Shown in pieces: positions 1-7,053 of a stretch of DNA of 64,000 bases. Every line of letters starts with the position of its first letter. Position 1 is the first letter of the stretch. Made by a program: the position numbers and the translations under genes. Below the pieces are notes generated by a model that saw only the letters and a list, made by a program, of their open reading frames with translations, searched no databases and was not told the origin of the DNA. Source of the stretch: Planomicrobium stackebrandtii (GTDB lineage: Bacteria; Bacillota; Bacilli; Bacillales_A; Planococcaceae); NCBI RefSeq assembly GCF_030814955.1, contig NZ_JAUSWB010000001.1:248001-312000 (forward strand), read 5' to 3'.

Positions 1-439
1 CGGCCATTCCGCCGAGTGTCGCATCCGCTCCAGGGTCTACCGTGAAAAACAAACCGTACTTCTTCAATTCCTTGTTAAGCTGCGTCCGGGTAACTCCAGG
101 CTGCACCGTCACCAGAAAATCTTCTTCAAAGACTCTAAGAACTTTGTTCATCAATGAAAAATCGATGGTGATGCCGCCTCTTTGCGGAATGACATGCCCT
201 TCTAAACTGGAACCGAGTCCAAACGGCACGACAGGAACTTGGTATTGCGTTGAAATTTTCATAATAGCTGATACTTGTTCGGTCGTTTCCGGGAAAACGA
301 CAATATCAGGCAATTCCATTTGATGATAAGATTCATCCTGGCCATGCAACTCTTTGACAGTTTCGTTGATGCTGATCTGATCTTCTCTCAATCCATTCTT
401 CAAGCTTTCCAAAATAGTTTCCTGATTGGCGATTGCCAT
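1..439 (-). CDS. FAD-linked oxidase, N-terminal part (cut by window edge)
   Basis: This is the first 146 codons of a GlcD/D-lactate dehydrogenase type flavoprotein, read leftwards off the window. The visible part carries the start of the FAD_binding_4 (PCMH) fold: a segment reading DIVVFPETTEQVSAIMK, then VPVVPFGLGSSLEGH and the PGVTRTQLN strand, where the FAD pyrophosphate is bound in this family. Such enzymes oxidise 2-hydroxyacids (glycolate, lactate) and pass electrons to quinone or a partner; the substrate cannot be fixed from this fragment. The ATG at 439 follows AGAAGGAG at good spacing. It is divergent from a FadR-type regulator with a palindromic operator between them, so it is probably that regulator's target (inference). 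Confidence 0.85.
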   Translation of the reverse strand, partial: MAIANQETILESLKNGLREDQISINETVKELHGQDESYHQMELPDIVVFPETTEQVSAIMKISTQYQVPVVPFGLGSSLEGHVIPQRGGITIDFSLMNKVLRVFEEDFLVTVQPGVTRTQLNKELKKYGLFFTVDPGADATLGGMA

Positions 440-480
440 GCTTTATCGCTCCTTCTTTATTTTTTCCGACTTGCTCTAAA

Positions 481-493
481 TTGGTCCTACCAA
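481..493. promoter_or_regulatory. FadR/GntR-family operator palindrome
   Basis: The 13-bp perfect inverted repeat TTGGTCCTACCAA matches the TGGTNNNACCA consensus of FadR-subfamily GntR regulators (LldR/LutR-like). It lies just downstream of the -10 box for the leftward oxidase gene, a roadblock position for repression, and upstream of the rightward regulator gene. Confidence 0.85.
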
Positions 494-501
494 TTAACCC
501 A

Positions 502-529
502 ATTATACATAATAATCTGAAAAGCACAA
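502..529 (-). promoter_or_regulatory. Sigma-A promoter of the FAD oxidase gene
   Basis: On the minus strand, TTGTGC (529-524) is followed after 16 bp by a perfect TATAAT (507-502). Transcription would start near 495, immediately before the 481-493 palindrome. Confidence 0.7.
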
Positions 530-607
530 CTTCTATTTTCTTTGATTGCTTAATCGATTTTGTATTGATAAAGTTAAGCATAAAAAGCCACTGTGCGGGG
601 AGAGTGA

Positions 608-1309
608 TTGTTTTTGAATCCAAAGAAGCGAACGTATGAATTAATCGTAGAACAAATTAACATGCTCTGCCTCGAACAAAACTTGCAGCCTGGCGACCGG
701 CTCCCTTCTGAACGCGATCTGGCCAGTTTGTTCGGTGTCAGCCGCACTTCTGTCAGAGAAGCATTAAAACGATTAGAAAGCAAAAACATATTAGAAATCC
801 GTCAAGGCGGCGGGAGCTTTCTAGCTGTTTCTAAAAGAGATACACTCGGAAATGAGCTGCGCACCCACATTGATGAAACACACGCTCAATTGATCGACGA
901 AATGCTCGAATTGCGCAGGGCATTCGAGGTGGAAGCCGCTTCCCTCGCCGCTAAACGGGCCACTTCAGAAAACCTTGAAGCCATAAAACACGTACTGACA
1001 CAAATGGCTGAAGCGACAGATGATCCGGAATTAGGCGTACAGGCAGATTTAGATTTTCACCTGCAAGTAGCCTATGCTACGAAAAACCAATTATTAATTG
1101 ACCTAATGGAAACACTTGCCAACCGGATGGAAGAAAATATCCGGGCGACCCGCAGACAGCGCTTTACCGACAGCAGTCGTCACCTAGACACCCTAAAAGA
1201 ACACGAAGAAATTTACTTGGCAATCGCAGGTGGCAACAGCGATTTGGCCAGACAGCTGATGGACAAGCATATTTCCAGAATTCGACTGGAGCTGTATAGA
1301 GCTACTTAG
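608..1309 (+). CDS. FadR-subfamily GntR transcriptional regulator
   Basis: A 233-residue one-component regulator. Residues about 8-75 form the GntR winged helix-turn-helix (GDRLPSERDLASLFGVSRTSVREALKRL read across the recognition helix), and residues about 80-230 form an all-helical FCD effector domain with the DLDFH and DKH segments that hold a metal and carboxylate ligand in this family. FCD regulators usually sense organic acids such as lactate, glycolate or gluconate. The start is a TTG after GGGGAG; a second in-frame TTG lies two codons on. Its operator-like palindrome at 481-493 and the divergent flavin oxidase suggest it represses a 2-hydroxyacid oxidation gene and perhaps itself. Confidence 0.88.
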   Translation: MFLNPKKRTYELIVEQINMLCLEQNLQPGDRLPSERDLASLFGVSRTSVREALKRLESKNILEIRQGGGSFLAVSKRDTLGNELRTHIDETHAQLIDEMLELRRAFEVEAASLAAKRATSENLEAIKHVLTQMAEATDDPELGVQADLDFHLQVAYATKNQLLIDLMETLANRMEENIRATRRQRFTDSSRHLDTLKEHEEIYLAIAGGNSDLARQLMDKHISRIRLELYRAT

Positions 1310-1370
1310 TGTGTGGATGATGAATATAGACTGCCTTATTTGGAAAGCATTCTGCTTTGTCTTTTATTCT

Positions 1371-1418
1371 AAAAACCACCGCCTTTGAAATTACGTAATT
1401 TCAGAGGCGGTGGTTTTT
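1371..1418. terminator. Intrinsic terminator after the GntR gene
   Basis: A long inverted repeat (AAAAACCACCGCCT paired with AGGCGGTGGTTTTT, slightly imperfect inside) ends in T residues and has A residues before it, so it can work on both strands. Confidence 0.85.
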
Positions 1419-1420
1419 AA

Positions 1421-1660
1421 TTACGGAATGTTTTTTTCAAAAATTCATTTGTAAGACTCGCCCGACTATATGCTGGCGAAAAAGTTGATGCTGAAACAGA
1501 TAATGGCGCAATTGATTTGACAAACATCGAGGCTGATATGACCATCCGCTCATCAAATGGCCGCATTGTTTTTACCGATGTATCGGGCAACTTGCAGGCC
1601 AAGAGCAATAACGCCCGCATCGAGTCACGCACCGACAATAGCCACATTGTAGTAAAATAA
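1421..1660 (+). pseudogene. Remnant of a DUF4097 (LiaG-like) beta-repeat protein
   Basis: An open stretch ending at TAA 1658-1660 encodes the C-terminal end of a DUF4097-type protein: repeats of the form ETDNGAIDLTNIEADMTIRS, SNGRIVFTDVSGNLQ and SNNARIESRTDNSHIVV, the typical right-handed beta pattern. No start codon, ribosome binding site or N-terminal half exists; the frame closes upstream at 1418 in the preceding terminator. DUF4097 genes often sit with PspC or LiaI-type membrane stress genes, none of which is here. I read it as a truncated relic. A terminator hairpin still follows it. Confidence 0.75.
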
Positions 1661-1670
1661 AAGCTAAAAC

Positions 1671-1706
1671 GCCCCAATGAAACCAAGTTTCATTGAAGCA
1701 TTTTTT
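1671..1706 (+). terminator. Terminator following the DUF4097 remnant
   Basis: The hairpin AATGAAAC-caa-GTTTCATT is followed within a few bases by a T run, suggesting the remnant was once an expressed gene end. Confidence 0.65.
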
Positions 1707-1737
1707 CTCTAAGAATGCATTGGCACACCAGTGAATA

Positions 1738-3033
1738 TTACTGTCCCGATCTCAGCATCTCCAAAAACTCCGCTTCACTCTCAGCTTCGATTTGATCCAT
1801 GGCATTGTAACCATCAGGACCTGGCAAAGAAGGGTCCGCTCCGTTCTCTATAAGCAGCAACGCCATTTCATATTCGCCCATCATCACAGCCGATGCCAAT
1901 ACGGTAGAATAGTCATCCATCGTATTAACGTCAGCTCCTGCATCGAGCAACACTTGAATAACGGCAATGTTTCCAGAGTAAATAGCGTACATCAATGCAT
2001 CTGATCCATCTGCATCTGTAGCATGTACATCTTCGCCATTTGCGATGGACTCTTCGGTTGCAGCCAGATCACCTAAGGAGGCAGCGGACATTAGCGAGGT
2101 CTCCCCTTCTACTCCAAAGCCATATTCTTCTTCGTACAAAGGTTCATCTATATCCGGCAAAATTTGAGAAAATGCAAAAGCCCCTCCGGCAAAAAGCGCA
2201 ATGGTCAGGAAGTATACAGCCCCCACAACCCCTACCATCAACGTGGCGCCAAGGGCAATTTTTCCGTGGTTGGGCTCATAGAACCTCGCATCGCTGTTGT
2301 CGAATTGCTCGATGGCTTGTATCCGTTTTGGCAAGCGTGGATGTGTCGATAACACTTCACTCAACCAGACGGCCGCATTTGTTTCGGTTGCAATTTGTTC
2401 ACGGTATGCGTCTTCATTCACTTCCAAATACGTTTTCTTGCCGATTCCAAGAAGTGTCAATGCACGCTTCGCCGCAGCGGCGTTTTGGATAGTGAAAGCG
2501 GCATGGCGGTCGCATGTATATTCGCACGAACGGCTATAGGCTTCGCTAAGAAAAGGAAGGAATCCTGCTGGCAGGATTAAAAGATTTTTCCACACATGGC
2601 GTCGCTTTACATGAGCCAATTCGTGAGCAATGATAAAGTCCAGTTCCTCCTGCCCCTGCTCGCGGGCCAATTCAAACACCTCGGAATATAAAACGACCAT
2701 ATCGCGCCCGAAAAAACGGGTAGCAAAAGCGTTCAATGCCCCTTCCGATTGGACGACAAAGACATCCGGGACCTTCTTCAGTTCCATCTGTTTTGCCAGG
2801 ATTTGGACGCGTTCATAGACATCCGGAAACTGCCGTTCATGAATTCGGACTCCATTGCCGCGGATTGAGCCGAGCATGATAGCATTTGCAAACAGCAAAA
2901 TCACAAAAATGGTCAGGGCAATAGCAATGCCGATAATTGACACTACGGCCGCTGCGTAAATAAGAATGCTGAAAACTAGGCTAATGACAAAATACACGGT
3001 TTCTCTGCTTGATTGAATCTTAGTAATGTCCAC
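1738..3033 (-). CDS. M48 family membrane metalloprotease with C-terminal ankyrin repeats
   Basis: A 431-residue protein. Two membrane segments lie at about 15-52. A peptidase M48 (HtpX-like) domain follows with the zinc motif HELAH at 137-141 and the downstream acidic ligand in CEYTCD at about 170-175. A third membrane segment lies at about 258-288, then a short acidic linker and about three ankyrin repeats (309-405, including LLDAGADVNT and LIENGADPSL). M48 enzymes degrade damaged or misfolded membrane proteins; ankyrin repeats bind proteins, so the tail may recruit substrate or an inhibitor (inference). The start is GTG at 3033 after GAGAGGGAG. HtpX itself is shorter and has no ankyrin tail, so the architecture is unusual. 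Confidence 0.88.
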   Translation of the reverse strand: MDITKIQSSRETVYFVISLVFSILIYAAAVVSIIGIAIALTIFVILLFANAIMLGSIRGNGVRIHERQFPDVYERVQILAKQMELKKVPDVFVVQSEGALNAFATRFFGRDMVVLYSEVFELAREQGQEELDFIIAHELAHVKRRHVWKNLLILPAGFLPFLSEAYSRSCEYTCDRHAAFTIQNAAAAKRALTLLGIGKKTYLEVNEDAYREQIATETNAAVWLSEVLSTHPRLPKRIQAIEQFDNSDARFYEPNHGKIALGATLMVGVVGAVYFLTIALFAGGAFAFSQILPDIDEPLYEEEYGFGVEGETSLMSAASLGDLAATEESIANGEDVHATDADGSDALMYAIYSGNIAVIQVLLDAGADVNTMDDYSTVLASAVMMGEYEMALLLIENGADPSLPGPDGYNAMDQIEAESEAEFLEMLRSGQ

Positions 3034-3260
3034 AATTAACTCCCTCTCAATTTGGAATATCTTACATATAATAGCACATAGTACCTAATTTTAAGAGACT
3101 ATTTTTGTGTATTTTGTTATTTTTTTATTTCAGTTTTTACTAAAAATCTATTGAAGCCGTTTCAGTGTTTTAATTTAACTTCCTGTAAAAACGAGTAAAT
3201 ATAGATAAAGGTTAGAATGAACCGATCTACCAAGAAATTTGCACCGGTCGGCAATAGGAC
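3034..3260. other. Intergenic stretch, no gene seen
   Basis: An AT-rich spacer between the leftward protease gene and the rightward riboswitch-controlled pump. The protease promoter must lie here but no clean -35/-10 pair was found. Confidence 0.5.
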
Positions 3261-3289
3261 TTGCAGAAACATATTATTTATTGTAAGAT
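3261..3289 (+). promoter_or_regulatory. Promoter of the riboswitch-pbuE transcript
   Basis: TTGCAG (3261-3266), 17 bp, TAAGAT (3284-3289). Start would be near 3296, about 20 nt before the aptamer. Confidence 0.55.
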
Positions 3290-3317
3290 TCTTAAAGTAA
3301 ATAGCTACTTATAAGTG

Positions 3318-3382
3318 TCTGTATAACCTTAAGAATATGGCTTAAGGGTCTCTACCAGGAACCGCAAAATCCTGATTACAGA
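3318..3382 (+). ncRNA. Adenine-type purine riboswitch aptamer
   Basis: All parts of the purine aptamer are present. P1 is TCTGT/ACAGA; P2 is CCTTAAG/CTTAAGG closed by loop AATATGG; J2/3 includes TCTCTACC; P3 is CAGGA/TCCTG with loop ACCGCAAAA; J3/1 follows. The specificity base equivalent to position 74 is T at 3376 (GATTA rather than GACTA), which in this family selects adenine over guanine. The downstream gene is a PbuE-type purine exporter, the classic adenine-riboswitch target in Bacillus. Adenine binding should stabilise P1 and block the terminator, turning the gene on. Confidence 0.93.
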
Positions 3383-3419
3383 AAACGATCCGTTCGTTTT
3401 TTGTAATCAGGATTTTTTT
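3366..3419 (+). terminator. Riboswitch expression-platform terminator
   Basis: A perfect 15-bp stem (3366-3380 with 3402-3416) followed by a T run. Its left arm consumes the 3' half of P3 and of P1, so aptamer folding and termination are mutually exclusive, as in an ON switch. Confidence 0.92.
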
Positions 3420-3487
3420 GTGTTTTCTGACGGAGATCTTTTGGCCATTTTTTTATTACCCTATTTTGAAAGAGAGTGAACGAACCC

Positions 3488-4690
3488 ATGAATTTGAAAG
3501 TTTACATTCTTGCCTTGTCCACAGTCGCAGTCGGACTCGTGGAACTCATCGTCGGCGGCATCCTGCCGACAATCGCAGAGGAATTTGGCGTCTCGCTAAG
3601 TTCAGCTGGACAGCTGATTACTTTATTTGCGTTAATTTATGCCATTGCAGGACCTGTGCTGCTGGTGGCAACCAGCAGATTTGAACGGAAGAAAGTATAT
3701 TTGATTTCCCTGGCCATCTTCTTCATTGGAAACATTATGACTTTCTTCAGCCCTGACTTTACATGGATGATGGTTGCCCGTGTCATTACGGCAGCCAGCA
3801 CTGCGCTCATCGTGGTTTTGTCTTTGACGATTGCTGCCAAAATTGTCGAACCACCATACCGCGCGAAAGCGATCGGCCTTATCTTTATGGGAATCAGTTC
3901 ATCGCTCGTCCTCGGCGTTCCGCTTGGCATCCTCATTTCGGATGCATTCGGGTGGCGCGTGATTTTTCTTGGCATCGCAGCGTTGTCCATCGGTTCAATG
4001 GCACTTATTGCCCTTTACATCCAGCCGATTCCTGGAGGCACAGCAGTTCCGCTTAAGCAGCAGCTGAAAGCGGTGGCGAGTGCCAAAATCGGAACAGCCC
4101 ATCTCGCGACGATGTTCATGCTTGCCGGCCATTATACGGTCTACGCATATTTCACACCGTTCTTGGAAACCAACCTGCAGCTGAGCTCGTTCTGGGTCAG
4201 TGTCTGCTACTTGCTGTTCGGGATTGCGGCAGTCAGCGGAGGTGCAATTGGCGGCACCATGTCCGATTCGATTGGCTCGAAAAAAAGCATCATCATTGTC
4301 ATTTCTGCATTTGCAATTGTCTTGTTCTTGCTTCCGCTCACGACATTTTCACTCTTTGTTTTCCTGCCCGTAATGGTCATCTGGGCAGCACTTAGCTGGA
4401 GCCTGGCTCCCCCTCAGCAAAGCTACCTGATTGAAACCGATCCTGCAACATCTGACATCCAGCAAAGCTTTAATAACTCCGCCCTGCAGATTGGGATCGC
4501 ACTTGGTTCTGCAATCGGCGGCGTCACTTTGACGCAAACCGGTTCGGTCTCAAGCACAGCATGGGTAGGTGCTGGTATCGTATTGGTTGCTCTTGGCTGT
4601 GCGGTATTTTCCATTATGCGCCCGGTACAAGAGCAAAAAGCAGAACAGATGGGCAGCCAGAAATTCAAAAACGGTTACGAACCAAATTAA
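3488..4690 (+). CDS. pbuE: Purine efflux transporter PbuE (MFS)
   Basis: A 400-residue major facilitator superfamily protein with twelve predicted membrane segments and no large extra loops. It begins [20 protein letters not shown] and keeps long stretches typical of B. subtilis PbuE (YdhL), such as [16 protein letters not shown] and [12 protein letters not shown]. PbuE exports hypoxanthine, adenine and base analogues, relieving purine overload. The ATG at 3488 is preferred: it follows the AAAGAGAGTGA box at good spacing and matches the family N-terminus; the in-frame GTG at 3476 overlaps that box. The adenine riboswitch lies about 70 nt upstream. A strong terminator follows. Confidence 0.93.
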   Translation: MNLKVYILALSTVAVGLVELIVGGILPTIAEEFGVSLSSAGQLITLFALIYAIAGPVLLVATSRFERKKVYLISLAIFFIGNIMTFFSPDFTWMMVARVITAASTALIVVLSLTIAAKIVEPPYRAKAIGLIFMGISSSLVLGVPLGILISDAFGWRVIFLGIAALSIGSMALIALYIQPIPGGTAVPLKQQLKAVASAKIGTAHLATMFMLAGHYTVYAYFTPFLETNLQLSSFWVSVCYLLFGIAAVSGGAIGGTMSDSIGSKKSIIIVISAFAIVLFLLPLTTFSLFVFLPVMVIWAALSWSLAPPQQSYLIETDPATSDIQQSFNNSALQIGIALGSAIGGVTLTQTGSVSSTAWVGAGIVLVALGCAVFSIMRPVQEQKAEQMGSQKFKNGYEPN

Positions 4691-4702
4691 TCCAGTTGCC
4701 TC

Positions 4703-4739
4703 AAAACCCCGATGGAATCCATCGGGGCTTTGTTTTTAT
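4703..4739 (+). terminator. Terminator of pbuE
   Basis: Perfect 9-bp stem CCCCGATGG/CCATCGGGG with loop AAT, then a T-rich tract. Confidence 0.9.
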
Positions 4740-4755
4740 CCTTCTGCTACTGCTG

Positions 4756-5466
4756 TTACCTGTTCCCAAAAATAAAATCCAAAGGTGATTTGCGTTTTTT
4801 GCGAAAAATCCCTTTTTCTTTTGCTTCTTCCAGCCACATCGGAAATTCATCCAGCATTTGATTGTACAGCTCTTCATCCGTCACTTGATCGATATCTGGA
4901 ACATGGAAAAAATTCGCGTTATCCACGAGACGGCCTTCCATGGTATCCAGTTTTTTCAGCACATCAAAGTTCGAGTCGCCGATGCCGATAAATTGCCAAA
5001 AAATCGGCTTATCAGAAGATTCCACAATGAACTTCTTGATGCCGGACTTGCAGCCGCCGTCATTGATGAAAACCAAGAAGACCGGATCATCACTCGGTTC
5101 TTCTTTCGTGTATTTTTTGATGACGTCTTCCATCACTTTTGGTTCATCGTTGCGGCCAAACTTGTGGATGCTGTCATTGGCCAAAATGTTCTTTTCCACA
5201 TACCCCATAAACGTTGCTTCCGTAGCTGCCGGCAAACGGGAAAATTCATTGTCATACACCCATACATCTAGTGCGCCGTCATCGTCAAACTGGCTGGCCA
5301 CGGCCAAAACCCGTTCTACAACTTCCTGCACCACGCCTTCGCGATAAAGTTTTCGCATCGATCCTGAAATATCCAGCACAATGCCGACCTTTGCTACGAC
5401 ACCTGTTAATTTCTTTTTCTCTAAAACGATACTAGCCGTTTTTTTCTTAAGGGAAATGGTGCTCAT
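4756..5466 (-). CDS. TerF-like von Willebrand factor A domain protein
   Basis: A 236-residue cytosolic protein consisting mainly of one vWA domain. The MIDAS metal site DISGSM is at about 32-37, and acidic MIDAS-supporting segments (VWVYDNEF, VFINDGG) follow. It resembles the vWA part of TerF/TerY in tellurium-resistance and general stress clusters, where metal-dependent protein contacts are thought to matter; no other ter gene is adjacent. The start at 5466 follows GAGGAGG at 8 bp. An upstream ATG at 5487 would overlap that ribosome binding site and is rejected. A positively charged tail (RKKRKSP) is present. Confidence 0.8.
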   Translation of the reverse strand: MSTISLKKKTASIVLEKKKLTGVVAKVGIVLDISGSMRKLYREGVVQEVVERVLAVASQFDDDGALDVWVYDNEFSRLPAATEATFMGYVEKNILANDSIHKFGRNDEPKVMEDVIKKYTKEEPSDDPVFLVFINDGGCKSGIKKFIVESSDKPIFWQFIGIGDSNFDVLKKLDTMEGRLVDNANFFHVPDIDQVTDEELYNQMLDEFPMWLEEAKEKGIFRKKRKSPLDFIFGNR

Positions 5467-5612
5467 CAAATTGCCTCCTCTTATCATGGTGCTTTAAGTA
5501 TAGCGAATATTCGTAAACTTAAAAAGGAAATATTGGAAATATTTAATATGTGAACAGAGCGATTTCAGAACGCTACCTTAACTGCCAACCACACCTCTTT
5601 TCAAACTCAACC

Positions 5613-5641
5613 TTTACATCCCCCACCTCTTCCTCTACACT
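5613..5641 (+). promoter_or_regulatory. Promoter of the TPP riboswitch-ykoFEDC operon
   Basis: TTTACA (5613-5618), 17 bp, TACACT (5636-5641). Predicted start near 5648, about 40 nt before the aptamer. Confidence 0.6.
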
Positions 5642-5687
5642 AAACCCATCGGGAATAACCCGAACACAAAAACCGCATACCGTTTTC

Positions 5688-5778
5688 TGCACTAGGGGTG
5701 CCCATTATGGCTGAGATGCAAGCGCAAGCTTCGATCCCTCATAACTCGATCAGGATAATACCTGCGTGAGGAAGTGCG
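5688..5778 (+). ncRNA. TPP riboswitch (THI element)
   Basis: The conserved THI-box parts are present in order: GCAC P1 strand, AGGGGTGCCC, the pyrimidine-binding CTGAGATG (5711-5718), a variable P3 stem loop, GATCCCTC, then CTCGATCAGGATAATACC and CTGCGTGAGGAAGTGC closing P1. It binds thiamine pyrophosphate. The downstream ykoFEDC genes import a thiamine precursor, so ligand should reduce expression. Confidence 0.95.
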
Positions 5779-5822
5779 GCGCATTTCTGAAATAATTCCT
5801 TTTATGATTATTTGTAGATTAT

Positions 5823-5852
5823 GGCTGCATCTTCGCGGATGCGGTCTTTTTT
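5823..5852 (+). terminator. Terminator of the TPP riboswitch
   Basis: A GC-rich hairpin (CTGCATC/GATGCGG type stem) followed by seven T residues, about 27 nt before ykoF. It is the likely OFF platform when TPP is bound. Confidence 0.8.
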
Positions 5853-5879
5853 GTGCAAATTTTTAGGAGGAATGTAGTT

Positions 5880-6470
5880 ATGGAACCATTGCACTGTGGA
5901 ACAAGCCCAATCGTCGGATTTCGATTTTCGCTCCATCCGATGACCAAAGACTTTATTAAAGTAATAAAAGGAGCACTGAAAGAAACAGACACATCGAACG
6001 TCTGGATGCATACCGATGATGTCTCAACCGTGATACGCGGCAAACAGAATCACGTCTTTAACGTCGCAAAGGCACTGGCTTTGCATGCTGCAAAGACCGG
6101 AGAGCATGTAGCGCTGTCTGGCACCTTTTCAATCGGCTGCCCCGGCGATTCATCAGGTGACGTCTACCTGGAAAAAGACGATGTGCTGTTGAACACCGAT
6201 AGCACCAAGCAATACGTTTCTTCCCAGTTTGCCCTCTACCCGATGAACAATCCGGATTACATGGCAGTCATTTACCGGGAAGTGGAACGTGCCAAACAAA
6301 GAGGCGTTTTCAACGACTCGATGCATTACGCCAGCGGCATCCACGGCGACATTCACGAAGTTTTCAACTTTTACGAAGAAGCGTTTACCCATGCACGTTC
6401 CGATGAACACCGCCATTTGGTGATGACCGTATCGATGAGCATTAACAGCCCGTCCCATGGAGGTGCCTAA
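5880..6470 (+). CDS. ykoF: YkoF-type thiamine/HMP-binding protein
   Basis: A 196-residue cytosolic protein of the YkoF family, two ferredoxin-like (ACT-like) repeats that bind thiamine or its hydroxymethylpyrimidine part. Both repeats are visible: CGTSPIVGFRFSLHPM at the start and SSQFALYPMNNPDYM near residue 120. It is the first gene of ykoFEDC, an ECF/ABC-type importer for the thiamine pyrimidine moiety, and sits directly behind a TPP riboswitch, which supports the function. The start at 5880 has TAGGAGG 9 bp upstream. The GTG at 5853 lies inside the riboswitch terminator region and is not used. Confidence 0.92.
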   Translation: MEPLHCGTSPIVGFRFSLHPMTKDFIKVIKGALKETDTSNVWMHTDDVSTVIRGKQNHVFNVAKALALHAAKTGEHVALSGTFSIGCPGDSSGDVYLEKDDVLLNTDSTKQYVSSQFALYPMNNPDYMAVIYREVERAKQRGVFNDSMHYASGIHGDIHEVFNFYEEAFTHARSDEHRHLVMTVSMSINSPSHGGA

Positions 6471-6471
6471 C

Positions 6472-7053
6472 GTGCTGAAATCGTGGAAGTTAAAAGAAGC
6501 GGTCTTGATGTCCCTGTTTGCGGTTGTATTTGGCATCGTCTATTTGCTGTTTGTCCACGTCTCGAATATTTGGGCAGCGGTTATCGGACCACTCGCCTAT
6601 GAATGGATGTTCGGCATCTGGTTCATTGTGTCAATCATCTGCATGTACATCATCCGCAAGCCTGGTGCCGCCTTCTTGTCCGAAACGATGGCGGCAACAA
6701 TCGAAGTGCTGATCGGCAATGCTGTCGGTCCCCGCCTGATCTTGTCTGGCGTCATTCAAGGGCTTGGTGCAGAAGCAGTATTCGCCTTGACCCGCTACCA
6801 GCATTTCAACATACTCGTGTTAATGCTAGCCGGCATTGGTTCGGCCGTTTTCAGCTTTGTTTATGGTTATTTCGTTTCGGGATACGCAGCACTCGACCCG
6901 TCATTTGTCGCATTGATGTTCACCATCCGGGTCCTTAGCGGGGCAATTATCGCTGGCATCGGCGGCAAGTATATTGGGGACGCATTGCTTGCGACCGGTT
7001 CGCTTCGCGGCTATGCCATTGCACGCGCGAAAAAAGGTGATGTAAATGCCTGA
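6472..7053 (+). CDS. ykoE: YkoE substrate-specific membrane subunit
   Basis: A 193-residue integral membrane protein with about six hydrophobic segments, the S-component of the HMP/thiamine ECF-like transporter. The YkoE-type segment LIGNAVGPRLILSGVIQG is in the middle, followed by GLGAEAVFALTRYQ. It captures the pyrimidine ligand and docks on the YkoC/YkoD motor. The GTG start at 6472 has GGAGG 7 bp upstream. The ATG at 6457 would overlap ykoF further and has no proper ribosome binding site. The stop overlaps the ykoD start by 8 nt, implying translational coupling. Confidence 0.92.
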   Translation: MLKSWKLKEAVLMSLFAVVFGIVYLLFVHVSNIWAAVIGPLAYEWMFGIWFIVSIICMYIIRKPGAAFLSETMAATIEVLIGNAVGPRLILSGVIQGLGAEAVFALTRYQHFNILVLMLAGIGSAVFSFVYGYFVSGYAALDPSFVALMFTIRVLSGAIIAGIGGKYIGDALLATGSLRGYAIARAKKGDVNA

